Positions 43,956 through 53,034 of a stretch of DNA of 64,000 nucleotides are shown piece by piece. The stretch lies in assembly GCA_937995735.1 (NCBI GenBank), contig CALKIZ010000003.1, positions 1 through 64,000 on the forward strand. The letters run 5' to 3'. The stretch comes from an uncultured Neomegalonema sp. (lineage in GTDB: Bacteria > Pseudomonadota > Alphaproteobacteria > Rhodobacterales > Rhodobacteraceae). How positions within the stretch are numbered: the stretch's first letter is position 1; each line of letters starts with the position of its first letter. Under the pieces are notes generated by a model. The model was not told where the DNA came from, ran no database searches, and saw only the letters and a program-made list of their open reading frames with translations. The translations under genes and the position numbers were made by a program.

Positions 43956-44545
43956 CTACAAAAGTTGTGATTTTCCAATAATAGAACGAGCACAATGGCG
44001 GTAAGCATCCAAAATGCCGGGCCGAGTGACACTTGCGCGATGCCAGCAATCTTTACCAACGCGACAACGACGCCGATGATAAAAATTTCCGCCATTGACC
44101 ACGGTTTCAGTATGTTTGCGAAGCGAAATGCCCTCGCGGCTCCCTGATAAGGCGCTCGACCGAAGCGTAAGGGCCACAGTGTATAGATGAGGGCAGAAGC
44201 CCGCATAAACGGAATCACGATAATAAAAGCGGCCACGACCAAGACAAGTGGAGTCGTTAATCCCCCTCCAAAAGCCGAGACTGCATCGATGAGAGTGGCA
44301 CTTTGTCGTGTGCCGCCACCGTCAAGCTGAATGAAGGGAAAAAACAGCGCGCCGGCGATCAAAATGGCATTTGTAACCGCCGAGGCGAGGAGCCGGTCTA
44401 TGGCGTTCGGACGACTCGATGCCAATTTTGTACCGCAGCGGGCACATCGGAGACGCTCGCCTTCGGAAATCTGTCTTGCCGCATGGAGCAAATCGCAATT
44501 CGGACAGGCAATCAGCTCAGAAGGGTCGATTGATGCGGTATTCAA
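43913..44545 (-). CDS. pqiA: PqiA-family membrane protein, first half
   Basis: A 210-residue protein with an N-terminal Cys pair (ACPNCDLL...CARCGTKL) and four membrane helices ending near HNFCRWTIWQ. LKPWSMAEIFIIGVVVALVKI matches the PqiA consensus. It is the first gene of a four-gene unit pqiA-pqiA-pqiB-pqiC. In E. coli both halves are one 417-residue protein; here they are separate overlapping genes, likely forming a heterodimer. Confidence 0.88.
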   Translation of the reverse strand: MNTASIDPSELIACPNCDLLHAARQISEGERLRCARCGTKLASSRPNAIDRLLASAVTNAILIAGALFFPFIQLDGGGTRQSATLIDAVSAFGGGLTTPLVLVVAAFIIVIPFMRASALIYTLWPLRFGRAPYQGAARAFRFANILKPWSMAEIFIIGVVVALVKIAGIAQVSLGPAFWMLTAIVLVLLLENHNFCRWTIWQTLGKHTQA

Positions 44546-44578
44546 AACCTTCCCTTCACTCTGAACAAGAGCCGGTGC

Positions 44579-46006
44579 TTACTTTACCGGCTCATCCACC
44601 CGATTATACACATCCTCGAACCGGACGATATCATCTTCGCCAAGGTAGCTGCCAGATTGAACTTCCACCATCGAAAGTGGAACCTTACCGGGGTTTTCGA
44701 GCCTGTGCGTCGCTCCAAGCGGAATATAGGTTCCTTCATTCTCGGTCAGCAACAAAACTTCGTCATTGCGTGTGACTTGAGCCGTGCCTTTGACGACAAT
44801 CCAGTGCTCTGCGCGGTGATGGTGCATTTGCAGCGACAAAGCGGCTCCCGGATTGACGCAGATATGCTTGACCTGATGGCGCTCGCCAATGTGGATGCCT
44901 TCGTAAAAGCCCCAAGGACGATAACAGCGCTTACCCGTATTGTGTTCTTCACGTCCTTCTTTGACGAGGCGTTCGACGATCTTTTTGACATCTTGCGCCC
45001 GGTCCTTGCGGGTTACCAGCATCGCGTCCGGTGTTGAAACAATGACCAGATCGTCAACGCCAACAGCAGCAATCAGCTTGTCTTCAGAGCGGATATAGCA
45101 CCCGCCCGATTCCTCGGTCATCACGTCGCCGACAGTCACATTGCCATCGCCGTCTTTGTCGCCAACTTCCCAAAGCTGTCCCCAAGAGCCGATATCCGAC
45201 CAGCCAAGGTCACACGGCGCGACGGCGGCGCGGTCACTTTTTTCCATAACGGCGTAGTCAATGGAATCAGAGCGGCATTCGAGGAACGCGGCTTCATTTG
45301 GACGGACAAAATCTAGGTCAGTCGATGCTTCGGCCATAGATTTGCGGCATTGGGCAAGAATATCCGGTGCATGGCGCTCCAGCTCTTCAAGATACCGGTC
45401 AGCTCTGAAGAGGAACATTCCTGCGTTCCAGCGGTATCCGCCATCAGCTAAAAAACCTTCAGCGGTTGCCAGATCGGGTTTTTCGATGAATTTCTCGACA
45501 TTTTTTACGTCGGGAGCCACGTCCGTTGAGCCAACACGGATATAACCGTATCCGGTGCTCGGGCTGTTTGGTTCAATTCCGAACGTGACGAGATATCCGT
45601 CGCGCGCAGCAACGGCGGCACGATCTACTGCAGCATGAAATGCCTCTGTATTGGCAATCATATGATCCGCAGAGAGCACCAATAACAACGCATCGGGTGT
45701 GTCAGCGTGAAGTGCCGCCAAAGCAACAGCGGGTGCGGTGTTGCGTCCGGCTGGCTCCAGGATAATGCCGCCGTGTTGAATGTTGGACTCTTGCAGTTGA
45801 GCCGCAATCAAAAACCGATGGTCTGAGTTGCAAAGCATGACCGGTGCGGCGAATCGCGCAGCATCGTCAACGCGGGCCACGGTTTCTTGCAGCATTGTCT
45901 GCTCAGAGAGCAGAGGCAGCAACTGTTTTGGGTAGAGGGCACGAGACATGGGCCAAAGGCGCGATCCTACGCCTCCGCACAAAATAGCGGGAATAATATT
46001 GGTCAT
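44579..46006 (-). CDS. manC: Mannose-1-phosphate guanylyltransferase / mannose-6-phosphate isomerase
   Basis: A 475-residue bifunctional type II enzyme. ILCGGVGSRLWPMSRALYPK (8-27) is the pyrophosphorylase signature, and FIEKPDLATAEGFL the sugar-phosphate site. The C-terminal cupin (GAALSLQMHHHRAEHWIVVK) is the isomerase domain with its metal-binding His cluster. It makes GDP-mannose for polysaccharides. ATG 46006 with GGAG upstream is chosen over a long in-frame extension into the next gene. It follows the exporter gene by 115 bp on the same strand. Confidence 0.95.
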   Translation of the reverse strand: MTNIIPAILCGGVGSRLWPMSRALYPKQLLPLLSEQTMLQETVARVDDAARFAAPVMLCNSDHRFLIAAQLQESNIQHGGIILEPAGRNTAPAVALAALHADTPDALLLVLSADHMIANTEAFHAAVDRAAVAARDGYLVTFGIEPNSPSTGYGYIRVGSTDVAPDVKNVEKFIEKPDLATAEGFLADGGYRWNAGMFLFRADRYLEELERHAPDILAQCRKSMAEASTDLDFVRPNEAAFLECRSDSIDYAVMEKSDRAAVAPCDLGWSDIGSWGQLWEVGDKDGDGNVTVGDVMTEESGGCYIRSEDKLIAAVGVDDLVIVSTPDAMLVTRKDRAQDVKKIVERLVKEGREEHNTGKRCYRPWGFYEGIHIGERHQVKHICVNPGAALSLQMHHHRAEHWIVVKGTAQVTRNDEVLLLTENEGTYIPLGATHRLENPGKVPLSMVEVQSGSYLGEDDIVRFEDVYNRVDEPVK

Positions 46007-46121
46007 GTCTCTGCTCCGAATTTCGTCTTTGAGTGCAGAGTAAGTCGGCATGGTAACGGAGATGTAAACAAGGCGTCCACTTTCGCAGATGCCTTGTTGT
46101 TTTTTCGTACCTTTAAGCGAT

Positions 46122-47978
46122 TTACGGTCTTGTTGCGATAGCAGCGGCGGAAACGACACTGTTAAGAGTTGGAACCAACTGCGTAACGAAGCGACTCCAG
46201 TTCGTAATTGCGCGCGGCATGACCAGAACATAATCATCCGGGCGCATCTGAAACATGGTCATTGCTGCCGTATTTGCCAGATTTCGACCGTCAAAATGGA
46301 AAATAAAAGATTCAACACTTCCGGCGACGCTGGATTTTACGCGAACAACATAGACGCGAGACGGATCGCCGGTAATCGGTGCAATGCCATTCCCGCCGAA
46401 AATTGCTTCAGCAAGCGTAAAGTGACGGTCAAATGGCAAATTGATTGTCTGCTGACTGCCGACTTCACCTGCAAGAAAGATATGGTCTTGCTCTTCGACG
46501 CCGAGATCAATGCGTGCGCGCGCCAGATCGCGACCGGCATTTTGTTCGTTTAAGTCGGCTGAACGTTGGGCTAATTCTGCTGCGCGGTCACTGCGTGTGC
46601 CATCAAGTTCTGCTAAAGCAAGCTGACGCGCAGCGCGTTGTTCACCGGCCTCTGCTAAAACAAGTTGTCGTGCAGCGCGTTGTTCACCTGCCTCTGCTAA
46701 AGCAAGTTGTCGTGCAGCACGTTGTCCGCCAGCCTCCTCTAGAGACAATTGCCGTGCGGCCCTCGCTTCTGCCGCAGCTGCCCGCGCTTCGGCATCGCGC
46801 GCTCTGGCTTCGGCTGCGTCTAAACGGGCTTCTTCACGGTCACGACGGGCTGCATCGAGTTCAGCGCGGGCATCCGCTTTTTCTGCAATTTGCACATTAA
46901 GGCGGGCAATTTCAAGTTGTTGCTCGGTAAAGAGCGCATTCTGGCGAGCAATTTCAGCCGCTTCAGCGGCACGTTGATCTTGCAAATCAGCCCTGCGTTC
47001 TTCTGCTTCAAAGCGCTCTTGCGCGCGTTGAGCTTCCTCTCGCTCAAATTCTGCCCTTCGCAATGCAAGGACATCACTGGAAACAGCGGCGGTCGCATAA
47101 GTGTTTACAAGTTCATCAAAAATCTGAATCTCATCTTCATCACGGAGAAAAACGTCATAACCATAAGTATGGCGAAGGATATCATGTCCCGGAATGGAAT
47201 AGTTCTGGCCGTCGCGACGAAGAACAACAATCTGCCTCCGTGCATCTGTGTCAATACCGCTGGAATTTTGGAGATAGACATCTCGTAATGTAATCGGTGT
47301 GCTGGTGATTGGCACAAATGAGGTAGGTTGACCCGGCGAAGAAAGCAGAACTTTTTGACTTTCGAAGCCCGTTACTGTCGCTGATGCATTAGAAGAGAGT
47401 CTGGCATCTCTGAAGCGGTCGGCGATTATTTGTCTCGCTCCAGAAACAGTTTGGCCGAGAACGTTCACTTCACCCACATCTGTCAAAAAGATATTGCCAG
47501 CGTAATCAACTGTTGTATCTCGTTGAAACGCTCTTGATGCGCCTGTCTCGGTGACAGCTTCAACGGTAACAGTGAAGATGTCACCTACGCCGATACGATA
47601 TGGCCGTGCCGGACTAGGGGGCGGGTTGCGCAAATCATCCGTGCCAGTGAAGGTGCTTACGTTTTCAGACACCTGCGCAATGAGAAAAGAACCATCCGAT
47701 TCGCCTAGTGTTGAGGCGCGTATGATTGGCGCATTCCCGACAAAGGCGGAGCTAAGTTGGAGATTTTTCGGCGTTTCGCGCGGGGTATATTTCCAAAGTT
47801 TGTTCGCTTCTAACGCTGAAGAAGGTGTTAGATCGACGACTTTGAAATTGTATGAATCGTTTTTGAAATCAACGAGTAACGGCGAAGACGGAACAAACTG
47901 CGTTGGATAAATGGCCTGACAACCGGTAACAGCAATAAGCAGCGCTGCAGGTACGAGGGCCGATTTCAAAAAGCTCAT
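46122..47978 (-). CDS. Wza-like polysaccharide export lipoprotein with coiled-coil insert
   Basis: A 618-residue outer-membrane lipoprotein: signal peptide with lipobox VTGC (Cys20), poly-export domain about 125-215 (PYRIGVGDIFTVTVEAV), and a first SLBB domain to about 290. Residues about 300-495 are a highly charged Ala/Glu/Arg coiled coil, including repeats of EAGEQRAARQLxLA. A second SLBB (FLAGEVGSQQTINLP and following) ends the protein. Wza homologues are about 380 residues, so the coiled coil is an insertion between SLBB domains. ATG 47978 gives the signal peptide. It is likely co-transcribed with the GDP-mannose gene, and a CtrA-type box lies 42 bp upstream. Confidence 0.88.
   Translation of the reverse strand: MSFLKSALVPAALLIAVTGCQAIYPTQFVPSSPLLVDFKNDSYNFKVVDLTPSSALEANKLWKYTPRETPKNLQLSSAFVGNAPIIRASTLGESDGSFLIAQVSENVSTFTGTDDLRNPPPSPARPYRIGVGDIFTVTVEAVTETGASRAFQRDTTVDYAGNIFLTDVGEVNVLGQTVSGARQIIADRFRDARLSSNASATVTGFESQKVLLSSPGQPTSFVPITSTPITLRDVYLQNSSGIDTDARRQIVVLRRDGQNYSIPGHDILRHTYGYDVFLRDEDEIQIFDELVNTYATAAVSSDVLALRRAEFEREEAQRAQERFEAEERRADLQDQRAAEAAEIARQNALFTEQQLEIARLNVQIAEKADARAELDAARRDREEARLDAAEARARDAEARAAAAEARAARQLSLEEAGGQRAARQLALAEAGEQRAARQLVLAEAGEQRAARQLALAELDGTRSDRAAELAQRSADLNEQNAGRDLARARIDLGVEEQDHIFLAGEVGSQQTINLPFDRHFTLAEAIFGGNGIAPITGDPSRVYVVRVKSSVAGSVESFIFHFDGRNLANTAAMTMFQMRPDDYVLVMPRAITNWSRFVTQLVPTLNSVVSAAAIATRP
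46612..46737 (-). repeat. 42-bp tandem repeat, three copies, in the coiled-coil region
   Basis: Units start at 46612, 46654 and 46696, with a diverged fourth from 46738. Each encodes 14 residues of the type EAGEQRAARQLALA. Copies differ by only a few bases, so copy number may vary by slippage or recombination without breaking the frame. Confidence 0.85.
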
Positions 47979-48019
47979 GTGTATACCACCAGATAAGATG
48001 CAGACGAGACTCGCCAGCG

Positions 48020-48035
48020 TTAAGACTAAATTAAC
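48020..48035. promoter_or_regulatory. CtrA-type box upstream of the export lipoprotein gene
   Basis: TTAA-N7-TTAAC (TTAAGACTAAATTAAC) matches the full CtrA consensus exactly. It ends 42 bp upstream of the export gene start codon, within the likely promoter. CtrA is the alphaproteobacterial cell-cycle and envelope regulator. Confidence 0.55.
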
Positions 48036-48233
48036 CTTACGGCTAAGGCGGCGCAACAACTACTCCGTATACTGTTCATCTAATGAAGACGTGTTGTTCC
48101 GAAGCTGCGCTCGCAAGGGATCGTGTCTTTTTAGAGGTCTTTATGAGTGACGGTGGATTACAAGCCTTGACCTGAGTAACGACCTTGGCGATGCAGAGAT
48201 ATATCCATCATCCGCCGCGCAGGAGTTTACGCC

Positions 48234-49442
48234 ATGAATGTGATGACTGAAACAAAATCTGCCGCCGTCGTATTTGACTGGGCCGACCCGTTTCTCCTAG
48301 AGGATCAACTCTCGGATGATGAGCGTATGATCCGCGATTCTGCTGCTGCGTATGCTGCAGATAAGTTGCAGCCACGAATTATAGATGCTTACGAAAATGA
48401 AACGTCTGCCCCTGAAACGTTTCGGGAAATGGGCGAAATGGGCCTGCTTGGGATTACAGTACCCGAGCAATATGGTGGGATCGGCGGAAGCTATGTTTCC
48501 TATGGCCTAGTAGCCCGCGAGATCGAGCGTGTTGATAGCGGTTACCGGTCGATGATGAGTGTTCAGTCGTCTTTGGTGATGTATCCGATCCATGCTTACG
48601 GGTCCGAAGAGCAACGGATGAAATATCTGCCGAAACTGGCCACGGGCGAGTGGATTGGGTGTTTTGGACTGACCGAGCCGGATGCCGGCTCAGACCCCGG
48701 CGGCATGAAGACGCGCGCGAAGAAAACCGACAGCGGCTATGTGCTGAACGGGTCGAAGATGTGGATTTCGAATGCGCCGTTTGCCGATGTCTTCGTCGTC
48801 TGGGCGAAATCCGAGGCGCATGACGGCAAAATCCGTGGCTTTATTTTGGAAAAGAGCATGAAAGGCCTTAGCGCGCCAAAGATCGGCGGAAAGCTGTCTT
48901 TGCGTGCGTCCACCACCGGCGAGATTGTAATGGATGGCGTCGAAGTCGGTGAAGACGCTCTACTACCGAATGTCGAAGGGCTGAAAGGGCCTTTCGGGTG
49001 CCTTAACCGTGCCCGCTATGGCATTTCGTGGGGTGTGATGGGTGCAGCGGAAGATTGCTGGCATCGCTCGCGCCAATATGGTCTTGACCGCAAGCAATTC
49101 GGCAAGCCGCTGGCGCAAACGCAACTGTTCCAGAAAAAACTGGCGGACATGCAAACCGAGATCGCACTTGGTTTGCAAGGCAGCTTGCGTGTCGGGCGAT
49201 TGTTTGATGAAGGGCGGATGGCGCCCGAGATGATCTCTATCGTTAAGCGCAACAATTGCGGCAAAGCCCTCGATATTGCCCGCCAAGCCCGTGATATGCA
49301 TGGCGGCAACGGCATTCAGCAAGAATACCAAGTCATGCGTCACGCGCAAAATCTTGAAACGGTGAACACGTATGAGGGCACGCATGATGTTCATGCGCTG
49401 ATCCTCGGACGGGCGCAGACTGGTCTTCAGGCGTTTTTCTAA
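48234..49442 (+). CDS. gcdH: Glutaryl-CoA dehydrogenase
   Basis: A 402-residue acyl-CoA dehydrogenase of the glutaryl-CoA type. [19 protein letters not shown] is the family N-terminus, [15 protein letters not shown] the FAD motif, and Glu381 in [12 protein letters not shown] the catalytic base. An Arg in [11 protein letters not shown] is the glutarate-binding position. It converts glutaryl-CoA to crotonyl-CoA, the last dedicated step of lysine degradation. AGGAG lies 8 bp before the ATG. Two probable lysine genes follow directly. Confidence 0.95.
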   Translation: MNVMTETKSAAVVFDWADPFLLEDQLSDDERMIRDSAAAYAADKLQPRIIDAYENETSAPETFREMGEMGLLGITVPEQYGGIGGSYVSYGLVAREIERVDSGYRSMMSVQSSLVMYPIHAYGSEEQRMKYLPKLATGEWIGCFGLTEPDAGSDPGGMKTRAKKTDSGYVLNGSKMWISNAPFADVFVVWAKSEAHDGKIRGFILEKSMKGLSAPKIGGKLSLRASTTGEIVMDGVEVGEDALLPNVEGLKGPFGCLNRARYGISWGVMGAAEDCWHRSRQYGLDRKQFGKPLAQTQLFQKKLADMQTEIALGLQGSLRVGRLFDEGRMAPEMISIVKRNNCGKALDIARQARDMHGGNGIQQEYQVMRHAQNLETVNTYEGTHDVHALILGRAQTGLQAFF

Positions 49443-49443
49443 G

Positions 49444-50229
49444 ATGAAGCTCGCCCTTTTTCAGACTGAACCTCAGGCGGGCGGCGTATCTGAGGCCCTC
49501 AGGAATCTCAATAATGCAACCCGCACAGCGGGAGGGCATACGTGCGATTTGCTGATTACCCCCGAGATGTACCTGACCGGATATGATATTGGTGTGGAAA
49601 CCGTACAGTCAGCAGCACTGACGCTCAGCGGACCGACCATGCAAGAGGTGTCCGATATTGCCAAGCGCTGGGGTGTTGCCTTGTTGGTTGGTTTCCCTGA
49701 ACGGGATGGCGATGCGGTTTATAACTCGGTGCGGCTGTTTGATCGCACCGGCGAGCATGTGGCGCTCTATCGTAAAACGCATATGTGGGGCGAAGTTGAT
49801 CGCTCGCAATTCTCGCAAGGGGAATCTCTATCCGAAGTTGTGGACTTCCTCGGATGGAAAATTGCGCTTGCGATTTGCTATGACATCGAGTTCCCGGAAG
49901 TGACGCGAGCTTATGCGCTCGCCGGGGCCGAAGCCGTGTTTGTGCCAACCGCTGCGATGAAACCGCATACGACTGTTGCGACTCAGATGATCCCGTCGCG
50001 CGCCGAAGAAAATGAGATTGTCGTGGCCTATGCAAACTACATCGGATCAGAAGGCCGCACGCAGTATTTCGGCCATTCCGTTGTTGCAGGACCGGATGGT
50101 GAGGTTATCGCAAGCGCGAAAGAAGAAGACACGCTTGTTATTGCCGAGTTGGACAAGCAGGCATTCCACGGCAGGCGCGCTGAGATCAGTCATCTGCGGG
50201 ACAGACGTGCGGATTTATACGGGGATTAA
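49444..50229 (+). CDS. davA: Nitrilase-superfamily amidase, probable 5-aminovaleramidase
   Basis: A 261-residue carbon-nitrogen hydrolase with the full triad Glu41 (TPEMYLTGYD), Lys111 (YRKTHMWGE) and Cys145 (AICYDIEFPE). It starts 1 bp after the gcdH stop and is followed by a flavin amine oxidase related to lysine 2-monooxygenase. In that pathway (DavB, then DavA) this enzyme hydrolyses 5-aminovaleramide to 5-aminovalerate. The assignment rests on context; the fold alone would allow other amides. Confidence 0.78.
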   Translation: MKLALFQTEPQAGGVSEALRNLNNATRTAGGHTCDLLITPEMYLTGYDIGVETVQSAALTLSGPTMQEVSDIAKRWGVALLVGFPERDGDAVYNSVRLFDRTGEHVALYRKTHMWGEVDRSQFSQGESLSEVVDFLGWKIALAICYDIEFPEVTRAYALAGAEAVFVPTAAMKPHTTVATQMIPSRAEENEIVVAYANYIGSEGRTQYFGHSVVAGPDGEVIASAKEEDTLVIAELDKQAFHGRRAEISHLRDRRADLYGD

Positions 50230-50250
50230 AACTATGATCCGATCACGCCT

Positions 50251-51906
50251 GTGACCGAGCCTCAAATTACTCTTTTCGGGCCGGATTTTCCTTTTGCGTA
50301 TGATGACTGGCTCGCGCATCCCGATGGGATTGGATCAATCCCTGCAGAAGCACATGGGACCGAGGTTGCGATCATCGGGTCCGGGATTTCCGGTTTGGTC
50401 TGTGCCTATGAGCTGATGCGAATGGGCCTCAAGCCTGTCGTTTACGAATCGGGTCAGTTCGGGGGACGCTTGCGCTCGCAACCTTTTGAGGGTGCGGATG
50501 GCGTGATTGCTGAACTCGGTGGAATGCGCTTTCCGCTCTCCTCGCAATGTTTTTGGTCCTATGCTGATAAGCTGGGGCTGGAAGCGCAGGATTTCCCTAA
50601 CCCGTTGACGAAGGCCGCCGGATCGACGGTTATCGATATTGAGGGTCAATCTTATTACGCCGAAACTGCAGCCGACTTGCCTCAGATATTTCAAGAGGTC
50701 ATGCGAGCTTGGGATGATGCGCTGGAAGAGGGCGCAAATTTTTCTGCGTTGAAAGCGGCCATTCGTGCGAAAGATCCCAAACGTGTGCGGGAGATTTGGG
50801 AGCCGATTACGCGGGCTTGGGATGAGCGCTCGTTCTATGATTTTCTGACGACATCGGAAGCCTTTGCCAAGCTGTCTTTCCATCACCGAGAGGTGTTCGG
50901 GCAGGTTGGTTTTGGAACGGGGGGATGGGATTCGGACTTCCCGAATTCGATGCTGGAAATCCTGCGCGTGAATGCGACCGAGCAAGATGATGATCAACGG
51001 TATATCGTCGGCGGTGTCGAGCAACTGCCGCAAGGTCTATGGCGGCGCGTGCCCGAAAAGATGGCGCATTGGTCTGCCGGAACGAGTCTATCGTCGTTGC
51101 ATTGCGGGGCAACAAAAGCCGGCGTCACTAGAATATTCCGTGGCACGGGGGATCGTCTTGCAGTGACCGATCAATGGGGGCGGATGCGGAGCTATGACGC
51201 CGTTATTGCGACCTGCCAAAGCTGGTTGCTGACCACTGCAATCGAGACGGAAGAAAATCTTATCGGGTCGAAGCTGTGGCAAGCGTTGGATCGGACCCGC
51301 TATATGCAATCATCAAAAACGTTTGTGATGGTGGACCGTCCATTCTGGAAAGACAAAGACCCCGAGACGGGGCGCGATACGATGTCGATGACTCTGACGG
51401 ATCGGCTGACGCGCGGGACATATTTGTTCGATAATGGACCGGACAAACCGGGTGTCATCTGTCTGAGTTATTCATGGATGACCGATGCGAATAAGATGCT
51501 GCCTTTGCCGGTGGAAAAGCGTGTGGAATTGGCGCTGTCGGCTCTGTCAAAAATCTATCCCAAGATTGATATTGCAAGTCATATTATTGGTGATCCGGTT
51601 ACCATCAACTGGGAAGCGGATGATAATTTTCTGGGGGCCTTTAAGGGCGCGTTACCGGGGCATTACCGCTATAATTGGCGGATGTTTTCGCAGTTTATGC
51701 AATCCGGGCTACCCCCCGAAGAACGCGGACTTTTCCTTGCCGGAGACGGCGTGTCATGGACACCCGCTTGGGCGGAGGGTGCTGTGCAAACGGGTCTGAA
51801 TGCCGTCTGGGGAGTAATGACTCAATTTGGCGGTCGCTGTGCGTCAAGCAATCCGGGGCCGGGAGATGTTTGGGCTGAACGCGCACCAGTGGATTTGGAT
51901 GCTTGA
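50251..51906 (+). CDS. davB: Flavin amine oxidase, probable L-lysine 2-monooxygenase
   Basis: A 551-residue FAD protein. EVAIIGSGISGLVCAYELMR (about 38-57) is the dinucleotide motif, followed by YESGQFGGRLRSQ, and the C-terminal FLAGDGVSWTPAWAEGAVQT is the second FAD motif of monoamine oxidase-type enzymes. Length and motifs fit the lysine/tryptophan 2-monooxygenase branch. It would convert lysine to 5-aminovaleramide for the downstream-acting DavA. Translation begins with GTG. DavT and DavD, which complete the path to glutarate, are not in the window. Confidence 0.78.
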   Translation: MTEPQITLFGPDFPFAYDDWLAHPDGIGSIPAEAHGTEVAIIGSGISGLVCAYELMRMGLKPVVYESGQFGGRLRSQPFEGADGVIAELGGMRFPLSSQCFWSYADKLGLEAQDFPNPLTKAAGSTVIDIEGQSYYAETAADLPQIFQEVMRAWDDALEEGANFSALKAAIRAKDPKRVREIWEPITRAWDERSFYDFLTTSEAFAKLSFHHREVFGQVGFGTGGWDSDFPNSMLEILRVNATEQDDDQRYIVGGVEQLPQGLWRRVPEKMAHWSAGTSLSSLHCGATKAGVTRIFRGTGDRLAVTDQWGRMRSYDAVIATCQSWLLTTAIETEENLIGSKLWQALDRTRYMQSSKTFVMVDRPFWKDKDPETGRDTMSMTLTDRLTRGTYLFDNGPDKPGVICLSYSWMTDANKMLPLPVEKRVELALSALSKIYPKIDIASHIIGDPVTINWEADDNFLGAFKGALPGHYRYNWRMFSQFMQSGLPPEERGLFLAGDGVSWTPAWAEGAVQTGLNAVWGVMTQFGGRCASSNPGPGDVWAERAPVDLDA

Positions 51907-51919
51907 TCTTCAGCAATAG

Positions 51920-51973
51920 CCTCCCTCGCACCTTTCGGGACGGCCCTGTCGGACCTCCTCAAGATGAGGATAG
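51920..51973. repeat. Alphaproteobacterial REP-like palindromic element
   Basis: On the minus strand the unit reads CCTCATCTTGAGGAG, a GC-rich hairpin (GGTCC-GACA-GGGCC), then GTCCCGAAAGGTG. This layout is the widespread intergenic palindrome of alphaproteobacteria (CCTCATCCTGAGGAG ... CGAAGGATG). It lies right after davB. Confidence 0.6.
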
Positions 51974-52092
51974 ATCAAATCTTGAAGGATGCTTTACAGT
52001 ATTAAAATTCGCTGTTCCGTGTCGTGCGGAGATTGGCTTTAGCTGTCCGGTGTGATTGAAACATGATGGCCTGACTTTATGAAAGTGTCTCC

Positions 52093-52971
52093 GTGACAAA
52101 AGCCCAATCATCCAATGTATCGCGTGCTGCCCTTTGGATGGTTGGCGGAATTATTTCTTTCAGTTTGATGGCCGTTTCGGGGCGTGAAGCGGGCAAGGTG
52201 ATTGAAACCGCTGAGTTGCTGACATGGCGGGGGGCTATCGGAATTGTTATTATCGTTGCGGTTTTGGCCGCGACCGGACGATTTGCTGAAGTCAAAAGCG
52301 CTCGGATGCCGTTGCATCTGCTGAGGAATATCGGGCATTTTTTCGGACAGTATTGTTGGTATTATGCTGTAACGCTGATCCCGCTCGCACAGCTTTTTGC
52401 TTTGGAATTTACTGCGCCGATTTGGGTCGCGCTGTTCGCGCCACTTTTATTGGGAGAGCGGTTTACGGCAATCAAAGCGCTGGCAATTACTGTCAGCTTT
52501 ACCGGTGTTTTGATGGTCGTGCGCGTATGGGCCGAAGGCTTTGTCTCTGAATTCAGCGGGGGGCAGGTTTGGGGCATGTTGGCCGCGATAGGGTTTGCCA
52601 TGAACATGGTTTGCACAAAAAAACTCACATCGACCGAGACGACTTTGTGTGTGCTGTTCTGGTTGGTGATTATGCAAACGCCGATGGCGTTGATCGTTGC
52701 CGGAGAGTTGCCGATGATACCGCCGACGCCATGGATTTGGATGTGGGTTTTAATCCTGAGTGTCGCCGGGCTTTGCGCGCATTTTTGTATGACCCAAGCG
52801 TTCCGCTATGCCGATGCGACCATTGTGACTCCGATGGATTTTGCGCGCTTGCCCGTGATCGCCATTGTTGGGGCGGTGGCGTATGCGGAGCCGCTGTTGT
52901 GGAATGTGTTGGTTGGCGGTGTGCTGATTTTCCTTGGAAATTATATCAACGTGCGTTTTGCCGGACGATAG
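52093..52971 (+). CDS. EamA/DMT-family transporter
   Basis: A 292-residue protein with ten hydrophobic segments in two EamA repeats. GQYCWYYAVTLIPLAQLFALEFTAP is typical of the first repeat (helices 3-4), and MTQAFRYADATIVTPMDFARLP of the second. These carriers export or import small metabolites. No substrate can be named. The start is GTG. A 186-bp gap with a REP-like element separates it from davB. Confidence 0.9.
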   Translation: MTKAQSSNVSRAALWMVGGIISFSLMAVSGREAGKVIETAELLTWRGAIGIVIIVAVLAATGRFAEVKSARMPLHLLRNIGHFFGQYCWYYAVTLIPLAQLFALEFTAPIWVALFAPLLLGERFTAIKALAITVSFTGVLMVVRVWAEGFVSEFSGGQVWGMLAAIGFAMNMVCTKKLTSTETTLCVLFWLVIMQTPMALIVAGELPMIPPTPWIWMWVLILSVAGLCAHFCMTQAFRYADATIVTPMDFARLPVIAIVGAVAYAEPLLWNVLVGGVLIFLGNYINVRFAGR

Positions 52972-53034
52972 GGTGCTTGCATCCAGGATGTAATTGCTAT
53001 AGCCACGCGCCTCCTTTGTAAGGAGTGACAGGTT

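Noticed and set aside
48966-49394. Minus-strand frames opposite gcdH
   Set aside because: They mirror the codon pattern of gcdH and carry no family features.
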